Assembly (NCBI GenBank): GCA_026122225.1
Contig: JANEZZ010000476.1
Location: 655,270-719,269 of the forward strand
Length of the DNA: 64,000 bases
From: Heloderma charlesbogerti
Taxonomy: Eukaryota; Chordata; Lepidosauria; Squamata; Helodermatidae
Direction: 5' to 3'
Below, piece by piece: positions 55,982-64,000 of the stretch; the stretch's first letter is position 1, and each line of letters starts with the position of its first letter. The notes under the pieces were generated by a model that was not told the origin of the DNA, did not search any database, and was given only the letters and a program-made list of their open reading frames with translations. The translations under genes were made by a program, and so were the position numbers.

Positions 55982-56540
55982 CTTTTCTCACACTCTATAA
56001 TGGTGTAAAGCTAAACTTTTCTCCCCACATATCGCCACTACTATCAAGCCGCAGGTAATTATGAAATAAAGTGTTCACAACAAGGCATTCCAAAAGCTCT
56101 ATGTGAACATACGCTAGGTTAAAGGGGAGAAAGGTGTGTGTGTAAATTTGGGAGACGTTAAATCAAAACACAAGGTGGCAGCAAAGGGATTTAGAAAGTA
56201 CAATTGCTTGAGTCTTTCTTATGGCTAAAAATCCAAGTGGACAGATGGTAAAATACGCACTAGCCAGAAATATATTTACTTTAGGCATATATTTTCTACC
56301 CTTCAATTAAACTCCAGAATCTTCTGCAGGGTAAAAATATAATATCCAATTGCCCATTCTCATTCTCAGTATAATGTTGGATCTAGAACGTTATACTAAA
56401 GCTATACAAATACTGGACTACTGATGGTAGCTATTCAAGAGGTAAGACGGAAGAGCTAATAAGTGCCATGTGGGCAGAGTTGCTGAAATTTCATTCAGGT
56501 CATTTTCTTTAAATGCCACTGTAAAAAGGAAATCAGGGGG
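55982..56540. other. Unassigned sequence
   Basis: No supported gene or repeat ends. Confidence 0.35.
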
Positions 56541-56610
56541 ATAGGATTTAACCTGGGGAGCCTTCTACATTCAAAGTATGTGCTCTACCACTGAGCTATG
56601 GTTCCTGGTA
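56541..56610 (-). repeat. tRNA-derived SINE head
   Basis: Minus strand reads atagctcagtggtagagcac (A box) and ggttaaatcc (B box), the tRNA-like part of a SINE. Confidence 0.75.
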
Positions 56611-56910
56611 GCTTACTTACATCTACCTAGCAATCTTATGGCTGAAGTGAGATTGGAAGCAAATTGTTTCCCACTTACAATGCACACTTAGCAACTACAG
56701 TACACAGCTAAAATATTAAGGTTAGACCCTATGCCAATGCTCAGAATCCATGTCCAGATCATAGTTTACTAGTTTCCTGATCCCACTCACTTTCAGAAGA
56801 TCTTTGATGATATATGAAGAAATCCTCGCTGGACAAACATCTGAATATTTACATGACCAGGTCAACAAACCAAGTCACCATAAGTAAATGTGTACTGACT
56901 GACTTTGCAG

Positions 56911-59567
56911 TTGTTGTTGTTCAGTCGTTAAGTCGTGTCCGACTCTTCGTGACCCCATGGACCATAGCATGCTAGGTCTTCCTGTCCTCCGCTCTCTCCC
57001 GGAGTGTGCCCAAGTTCATATTCATTGCATCAGTGATGCTATCTAGCCATCTCATTCTCTGTCGTCCCCTTCTCCTTTTGCCTTCAATCTTTCCCAGCAT
57101 CACTGACTTTTCCAGTGACTTTTTTCTTCACATTTGGTGGCCAAAATATTTGAGCTTCAGCTTCAGTATCTGTCCTTCCAATGAGCACGCAGGGTTGATT
57201 TCCTTTAGGATTGACTGATCTGACCTCCTTGCAGTCCAGGGGACTCGTAAGAGTCTTCTGCAGCACCACAGTTCGAAAGGATCAATTCTTTGGCGCTCAG
57301 CCTTCCTTATAGTCCAGCTCTCACAGCCATACGTTACTACTGGGAAAACCATAGCTTTGATTATGTGGACCTTTGATGGCAAAGTGATGTCTCTGCTTCT
57401 TACTATGCTGTCTATGTTTGCCATAGCTTTCCTCCCAAGAAGCAGCATCTTTTAATTTCATGGCTACAGTCACCGTCTGTGGTGATCTTGGAGCCCAAGA
57501 AAATGAAATCTGTCACTGCTTCCATTTCTTCCCCTTCTATATGCAAGGAAGTGATGGGGCCAGATGCCATGATCTTAGTTTTTTTAATGTTGCGTTTCAA
57601 ACCAGCTTTTGCACTCTCCACTTTCACCCTCAACAAGAGGCTCTTTAGATCTTCTTCGCTTTCTGCCATTAGGGTGGTATCGTCTGAGTATCTGAGGTTG
57701 TCAATAATTCTCCCGGCAATCTTAATTCCGACCTGTGATTCATCCAACCCGGTGTTTCTCATGATGTACTCTGCATATAAGTTAAATAAGCAGGGCGACA
57801 ATATGCAGCCTTGTCATACTCCTTTCCCAATTTTGAACCAATCGGTTGTTCCATGTCCTGTTCTTACTGTTGCTTCTTGACTCTCGTACAGATTTCTCAG
57901 GAGACAGGTAAGGTGGTCTGGTCCTCCCATCTCTTTAAGAATTTGCCACAGTTGGTTGTGATCCACACAATCAAAGGCTTTAGCATAGTCAATGAAGCAG
58001 AAATAGATGTTTTTCTGGAATTCTCTTGCTTTCTCCATGATCCAGTGAATGTTGGCGATTTAATCTCCAGTTCCTCTGCCTCTTCGAAACCCATCTTGTA
58101 CTTCCAGTAGTTCTCGGTTCACATACTCCTGAAGCCTACCTTGTAATAGGTAGCTACCTTGAAGCATAACCTTGCTGGCATGTGAAATGAGCACAATTGT
58201 ACGGTAGTTTGAACACTGTTTGGCTTTGCCCTTCTTTGGAATTGGAATGTAAACTGACCTTTTCCAGTCTTGTGGCCACTGTTGAGTGTTCCAAATTTGC
58301 TGGCATATTGAGTGCAGCACTTTAACAGCATCATCTTTTAGGATTTTAAATAGCTCAGCTGAAAGACTCATCTCCGCTCTTTGTTGTTAGTAATGCTTCC
58401 TAAGGCCCACTTGACTTCACTCTCTAGGATGACTGGCTCAAGTTCAGTGAGCGCACTATCATGGCTATCAGGGACATTAAGATTTTTCCTGTATAGTTCT
58501 TCTGTGTATTCTTTCCACCTCTTCTTAATCTCATCTGCTTCTGTTAGGTCCCTGCCTTCTTTGTCCTTTATCATGCCCATCTTTGCACAAAACGTTCCCT
58601 TGAGATCTCCGATTTTCTTGAAAAGATCTCTAGTCTTTCCCATTCTGTTGTTTTCCTCAATTTCTTTGCATTGTTCATTAGCCTTTGTCCTGCTTCATTT
58701 TGTACACCAAGGCCATGCTTGCCTGTTATCCCGATGATTTCTTGACTTCCCACTTTAGCATTCCAATCCCCTATGATGAAGAGGACATCTTTTTTTGGTG
58801 TTAGTTCTAGAAGGTGTTGTAGGTCTTCATAGAACCAATCAACTCAGTTTCTTTGGCCTCAGTGGTTGGGGTATAGACTCGAATTACTGTGATGTTGAAT
58901 GGTTTGCCTTGGTTTCGTACTGAGATCATTCTATCGTTTTTGAGATTGTACCCCAGTACTGCTTTTCTCACCCTTTTATTGACTATGACTGCTACTCCAT
59001 TTCTTCTAAGGGATTCTTGCCCACAGTAGTAGATATGATGGTCACCTGAATTAAATTCGCCCATGCCTGTCCATGTGAGTTCGCTGATTCCCAAGATGTC
59101 GATGTTCAATCTTGCCATTTCATGTTTGACCACCTCCAGCTTACCTTGATTCATTGACCTTACATTCCAGGTTCCTAAACAATATTGTTCTTTATAGCAT
59201 CGGACTTTCTTTTCACCACCAGACACATCCACAGCTGAGTGTCCTTTTGGCTTTGGCCCAGCCGCTTCACTTTTTCTGGCGCTACTTGGAAATACCCTCT
59301 GCTCTTCTCCAGTACTATATTGGACACCTTCCGACCTGAGGGGCTCATCTTCCGGCATCATATCTTTTAGCCTTGTGATACGTTCCATGGGGTTTTCTTG
59401 GCAAGAATACTGGAGTGGGTTGCCATTTCCTTCTCCAGTGGACCACATTTTGTCAGAACTCTCTGCCATGACCTGTCCATCTTGGGTGGCCCTGCACGGC
59501 ATAGCTTATGGCTGCACTGAGTTACGCAAGCCCCTTCACCACAACAAGGCAGTGATCCATGAAGGGG
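56911..59567 (-). mobile_element. Bov-B (RTE) LINE, copy 2, internal deletion
   Basis: Minus strand. Exact 10-bp duplication GACTTTGCAG at 56901-56910 and 59568-59577. The 3' tail (gaccactg-like ending in caacaacaac on its own strand) is at 56911; the 5' end at 59567. At 2657 bp it is about 565 bp shorter than copy 1. Confidence 0.95.
57000..59502 (-). pseudogene. Bov-B ORF remnant with deletion at about 58685
   Basis: In transcript order: endonuclease N-terminal half (LGTWNVRSMNQGKL, GISELTWTGMGEF) at 59502-58807, KHGLGVQNEAGQRL up to about 58690, then a jump to NNRMGKTRDLFKKI-type sequence at about 58650: the rest of the endonuclease and the linker are missing. Reverse transcriptase follows (PKKGKAKQCSNYR, CFIDYAKAFDCVDHNQLW, SDDTTLMAESEEDLKS) to VPWTARRSDQS. 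Several frameshifts. The catalytic box reads YSDD rather than YADD. Confidence 0.9.
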
Positions 59568-59660
59568 GACTTTGCAGTGCATTAAGAAAATGGTCAACCT
59601 TTAGACCCTCTGTCCCTTTTCATAAGCTGGCCTGTGTTCAGTAGGATTCAAAATACTTTG

Positions 59661-59990
59661 GAAGGGTCATAACTCACTGGTAGAGCACCTGCTTTGCAAG
59701 CAAAAGGTGCCAGGTTCGAGGTCTGACATCCCCAGGTAGGGCTGGGAAAGATGAAACCCTGAATAGCCACCGCCACCCCCTGTAGTTCAGCCTTTCCAAA
59801 CCTGGAACCCTTCTGCTGCATTGGACCACAAGTCCCATCATCCACATCCAAAATGGACCACACTGGCTGGGAATGATGGGGTTTGTAGTCCAAGACAGCT
59901 GGAGGGCACCAGCTTCTGAAGGCTGGTGTAAATGATATCAGGATAGACGGATGTGTGTAAAGCTCAGTATAAGGCAGCACTCTGCACGCC
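59661..59990 (+). repeat. tRNA-Ala-like SINE, interrupted by a MITE
   Basis: Head 59668-59735 has A box ctcactggtagagca, anticodon-loop region ctttgcaagc and B box ggttcgaggtc. The tail resumes at 59945 (agctcagtataaggcagc). Between them (59779-59930) lies a short MITE of the 32259-32395 family. The acceptor-stem ends do not pair, so it is not a tRNA gene. Confidence 0.75.
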
Positions 59991-60719
59991 TGGAGAAAAG
60001 CAAATACAGAAGCAATCAGACACTGTATATACCGCTGTGTTCGTTTTTTCAAAGTTTTCTTTTTAGCTTTCTCAATACGATGATATGCCACACTGCTTAT
60101 TTCTCCAAGTGAGAGTCAACTTATCACTATTCTGTCCTCACACAACTGCCTGCATATCTAGAGCTCTCAGATCATACAAACTGAGAAGAGTGCGTATATC
60201 AACCCTGTAAGTTTGTTTCCCTCCTTGTATCCTGTGCTTTGAAAAGCAATTCTCTCTTACCACTGTCCCCAGTTTCAGATTTGCCACATCAGTCTCCAAC
60301 ATACTGAACTCACAGATGATATGGTGATGGTTTCCCTCGTGACTGAGTGACCAATTGCAAGCGTTGCCCCTTAGCTATCCCTCCCATCCTTGCTCATTCT
60401 CATGGTACCCAACTCCCGCAGCAAGGCAGAATGGGGCTGAGAAGATGGGGTGTGTTTTTCAAAGGACTCCATCGTCAGAGACCTGGGCAACTGATCCCAT
60501 TATTGAATGCTGCCGAAGATGTATTCTTGCAGAGCTGCTTTGGAAAAAAGAAGATGGCACCCTGGAGGTCTGACATGCAGTTCTTTACAGGGATACATCT
60601 GGTACTGCTCCATGCATTATCTATGCACACACAAAGATATCCCCTTCTGCTCCTTGCACACAGTATACCATAATTCAGGTTGATCCATATGATGGGCACA
60701 CACATGTTGCCCTTTTCTG
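59991..60719. other. Unassigned sequence
   Basis: No supported exon; borders the G-rich block. Confidence 0.35.
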
Positions 60720-63480
60720 TCTAAAAGAATCTGGGAGCGTCCGAGCCACGAGGGGAACCATCAGACAGCGGGGGTGAGTGCGTGCTTGTGTAGTGCGCTT
60801 GGAGCGGGCTAAGGGGGAGGGAGGCGTATCTGTGCGCGCGTATGGTGATGTGGGGTTTGGGCTCGGCGCGGGGCGGGGCAAATGTGCCGGCGTTGGATTA
60901 TTCTTGGGAGGTAGTTCTCGCGTCGGAAGTATTGTGCGCGGCCGCCGCCGCGGGGCGGCGGTGGGCGGCGCGGTGGTGCCTTATTCCCGGGAGTTAGTTT
61001 GGGTGGAGACGGCCCCGCCGCAGGGGGGCGGGGTGTGGCTTGGTTGCGATAGTGGGAGGTTAAGGGGTGTGGGGGTTCGGGTCGGTGGTGTTGGGGGCGG
61101 TGATTTTGTCGTGTGGAGGTTGCGTCTGGAGCCGTTAGGTGGTGAGTTGGTTGGACGTCATTCGCTGGTGGGTGGGGGGGGGGCGGGGATGCTGTGGAAG
61201 AGTGTGGGGGGGTGTGGTGGGTTGGTATTGTATGGGGATACCGTGGTGTGAGTGTGGTGTGGATGGAGGGGTGAGGGGTGCTGGGTTGGGGGGCTCGAGC
61301 TGGTGGATGGGATGTCTGTGCTGTCGTGTGTGGACCTGGGGTCGAATCCTCGCTTGGTATCACTGGGGTGCGCCGTATGCACTTTCTGGGCTTGCTGACT
61401 ATTTGGGTGGAGTGGCGTTTTGTGGTGGGTGTGTATTGAAGCTGGGGTGGGGATGTGGCTGTGCTAACTGGGCGGTAGGTTAGAGGGGGGCGGAGAAGAT
61501 GGAAACGAGAGTTGAATGGTGGGTGGGGGTTGGCGGCTGTTGTGTGGTGATGGTGTAGGGCTGGCGGGTAAGGGTTTGTCTTTTGTGGTTTGGGGGGTGG
61601 GGGTGGGGGGGGGGCAACCCCCCGGGGGAGAAGTGGGGGGGTGGGTGCCGTGCGGGTGGTTGGGGGGGGGTGGGGGCTGTGGCGTCGGGGTTTGGGCGAG
61701 GGGGGTACGTTCGGCGCGGCGGGTGACGGGGTGGCGGAAGGGGGTGTGAGTGTGTGGACGAGAGCCAGGGCTGGGGGAGGCGGCTAGTAGGGGGGTGTGG
61801 GTTGGGGGTGTGGGGGGGGCGGCGGATGGGGGACTAACGGGGGGGGGTGTGTCTGGTGTTGGAGGGGTTTTGTTTTGTCTGTTGTGTGTGTGCGTAAAGC
61901 GGCGTCCAATGGATGGGTGCGGCGTGCGGGGGGTGTGGTAAGATGTGTGATTGGCTGGGCTCGGTGGGGCGACATTGTGGTGGTCAGTGAGAGGAGGGTA
62001 AACGGCGGGGGGAAGGAGAGGGGCCAGTCGAACATTTGGGAGGCTCCAGCTGCGGTGTGCGGCTGTGGTGGGGGGGTGGCCCGTTCCGTGTGTGGTTGGA
62101 GGGGGGGTGTGGTGGGTAGGGGATGCTGGGGATGTCCTGGTGGTTAGGACACAGGCAAGTGAGTCTTGGTGGGAGTGGGGCTGGCTTTTATGAGTTCCAC
62201 GGGGGAGGAGGAAGGCTTACGTAGCTATGTCGATTTGGGGGAGTATTGTGGGTGTGGGGTCAGAGGGAGGGGAGGGACAGGACGAGCGAGGAGAGGACAG
62301 GAAGGGATGGCAGACGAGGTGACAAGGGAGCCAAACAGGGCCAGGCGAAGGGACGAGTGGAGGACCGGATGAGCCTTGTTGCGGTGATGCCTGTGTTTGT
62401 GAGGTTTGTGGGTAAGGGAAGGGTCGGATGTTGCTGATGTGCGGGCCGGCGTTCGCGGCCAATGTGTGGGCTGGGTGTGTGGGTGTGAGTGGGGTGCTGT
62501 GTGAAGTGGGGGTGGTTGGCGGGGGATTGTCGAGCCATATATGTGGTGTGTTTGGTATGTTCGCTTGGTGCTGTCGCTCCTGCTGTGTTTGTGGCGGTTC
62601 GAGGTGTGTGCGTGGTGCGTAAGGTCTGGTTTGGGTTGGCTCTGGGGGTGCCGGTGCTGGGTAAGGAGTGGGGGTGACCACATTGAACAGCGGTTAACGC
62701 TGCAATTTTGTCCTGACTTTGGGGGAGCTACTCCACGGCCTCCCCGAATCGAGGCTCCGAGTAGGGCAGTTGGCCACTCTGATGCTGTGTGTAGTGTGGG
62801 GAGGTGTGATGGATGGTGAATGTGTGGTTGCCTGGTGCTGATCTGTGGGCTGTGGATGTTGTGCCTGTGCTCCTGGGCGGGTCAGGGTGACTTATCGCTG
62901 GTAGGAAGGGAGCGAAGACGCGGTCGCAGGCTGGAGGGCTGAGCTGTTCTGGTAGCTGTGGGTAAGGGTTCGTGTGCATGTTGATTTTGCCTCTGGGCAG
63001 CGCGGGGGGCGTGGTGGGGTGGTAGGGATAGGGCTCGTCATCGACTGGCGGGCATGGTGTGCACGGGTTATGACGTGTGGCCCGTTGGCTAGGCGGGGGG
63101 GGGGTGCTTCGGTGGCGCGTTGGGACTGCAGGGGGGCTTAGTGGGGGGGTGCTGACGCGGGTTGAGTGGCGTCTTTTGGTGGGTGGGTGCGTCTGGGGGT
63201 GTTCTGTGGCTGGGTTCGTGGTGGTGGGTGGCGTTGCGGATCTCTATGCTGCCTGTGGGGTTGGTGACGAGCTTGGCTTGGTTGTGGCTTGGGATCTTGT
63301 GGGGTGGTGGGGGGTTTGGGGGTGTAGTTGGCCGGGTTCCATCTGTGCTCGGTGGCTTTGGTGGGGTTTTGTAGCTGCGATTCGGGAGGGTCATGGGGTA
63401 CTGGTAGGGTGTTCTGTGAAGGTTTTGTGGTGGCTTGTTTGGTGGGTGTTGATTCCAGGTTTTGGTTGGGACGATGGACT
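60720..63480 (+). other. G-rich, CpG-rich block with extreme strand skew
   Basis: About 2.7 kb where G far exceeds C on the plus strand (for example 61621-61680 has 40 G, 7 C, 10 T, 3 A), with many CpG and many runs of four or more G. It opens with a more balanced GC-rich part (60720-61020) that has a good splice donor, ggg|gtgagt, at 60774. Less skewed islands occur at 62150-62390 (purine-rich) and 62680-62800. Long open frames on both strands reflect composition, not coding. It could be a CpG-island promoter with first exon, a G-quadruplex-rich low-complexity tract, or assembly/sequencing noise. Confidence 0.6.
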
Positions 63481-64000
63481 TTATTCACGCTGCGTGTTTG
63501 TATTGTGCGATCATGGCTTTTAGTTATTATCATGAGATTTATTACATATGCATCGGTTTGGTTCGAACGTGTGGCATATTCTTATCTTTTTGTTGATTCG
63601 ATTTGCTCCGATTATTCTTTGTCGATACGGGTTATGAAGAACACGCTTTGACTTCTGTGTCATGTGCTGGCTCTGTGTCAATTCCTTCCATTTATCTCTC
63701 CCTGCTGTCTTGCTGGCTCTGCAGTACTTTGGCTTCTTTCCTTCCCTGTCATTTCTAAAGGTCAAAAGTATTAGTAATTAACATAAGTATCAAGTGTTGT
63801 TATTTTGCTTTTTAAACCCAAGGGCTTCTTGATTATGTTGCTTGTTGGTTCGTTTTTTTTCAACACCCTTGTTGTTTTGGTTTTTTTGGCTTTTTGTTTT
63901 AAAACCCAAAAAAATGCATACATGCCGGCAGTATTTTGCCTTCCTCCCCTTCTCTCTCCCCCTTCCTACCACCCTCCTTCCTGAAAGAATTTTTAAAGAA
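63481..64000. other. T-rich unassigned sequence
   Basis: Sharp change back to AT-rich sequence at about 63490; no feature supported. Confidence 0.35.

Noticed and set aside
59668..59735. Possible tRNA-Ala gene
   Set aside because: A and B boxes are present, but the acceptor arms do not pair and the sequence continues into a SINE body.
60778..63523. Many long open frames on both strands in the G-rich block
   Set aside because: A and T are scarce, so stops are rare by composition. The predicted proteins are low-complexity Gly/Val/Trp or Pro/Thr/His strings with no recognisable domain.

Overview
The window looks like nuclear DNA of a squamate reptile (lizard or snake). It holds one vertebrate-type protein gene with spliced exons. 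Bov-B (RTE) LINEs occur beside CR1, L2, L1 and an R4/Dong-like LINE, a Tc1-like transposon, tRNA-derived SINEs and very many hAT-type MITEs with 8-bp target duplications. This mix is typical of squamates; the species cannot be told. No prokaryotic genes, rRNA or CRISPR are present.

The one clear cellular gene is on the minus strand at 10809-31250: a cytochrome P450 family 4 gene closest to CYP4B1. I traced all 12 exons. Every intron has GT..AG ends, all phases join, and the reading frame gives 509 residues with no stop or frameshift. The fold motifs are all present, but the I-helix Glu that most CYP4 enzymes use to bind heme covalently is Ala. Introns hold L2, CR1-type, R4-like and hAT insertions; no exon is hit.

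Layout. 1-4.4 kb: a CR1 LINE (minus) running off the left edge and split by two hAT MITEs. 4.6-5.5 kb: an L1 3' end. 6.48-9.71 kb: a full-length Bov-B with an 11-bp target duplication, in one frame with four nonsense codons. 10.2-31.3 kb: the P450 gene. 31.3-33.9 kb: its upstream flank with small MITEs. 33.94-36.66 kb: a Tc1-like transposon split by a CR1 3' end and a hAT fragment. 37.3-41.5 kb: L2 and MITEs. 42.07-50.6 kb: a second, nearly complete CR1 carrying three insertions, one of which contains a solo LTR that itself contains a 1.08-kb palindromic hAT. 51.2-51.8 kb: a second solo LTR. 51.9-56.0 kb: a hAT element split by an L1 that is itself split by a MITE. 56.9-59.6 kb: a second Bov-B with an internal deletion. 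60.7-63.5 kb: a strongly G-rich, CpG-rich stretch of unknown nature.

The most unusual items are: (a) a hAT insertion inside the second CR1 that carries what looks like the promoter, first coding exon and splice donor of an inorganic pyrophosphatase (PPA1-like) gene; (b) the four-level nest of elements at 42-50.6 kb, with target duplications or CR1 continuity marking most boundaries; (c) a family of fold-back hAT MITEs that keep their ends but vary their palindromic cores; (d) the Ala-for-Glu change in the P450; (e) the G-skewed 2.7-kb block.
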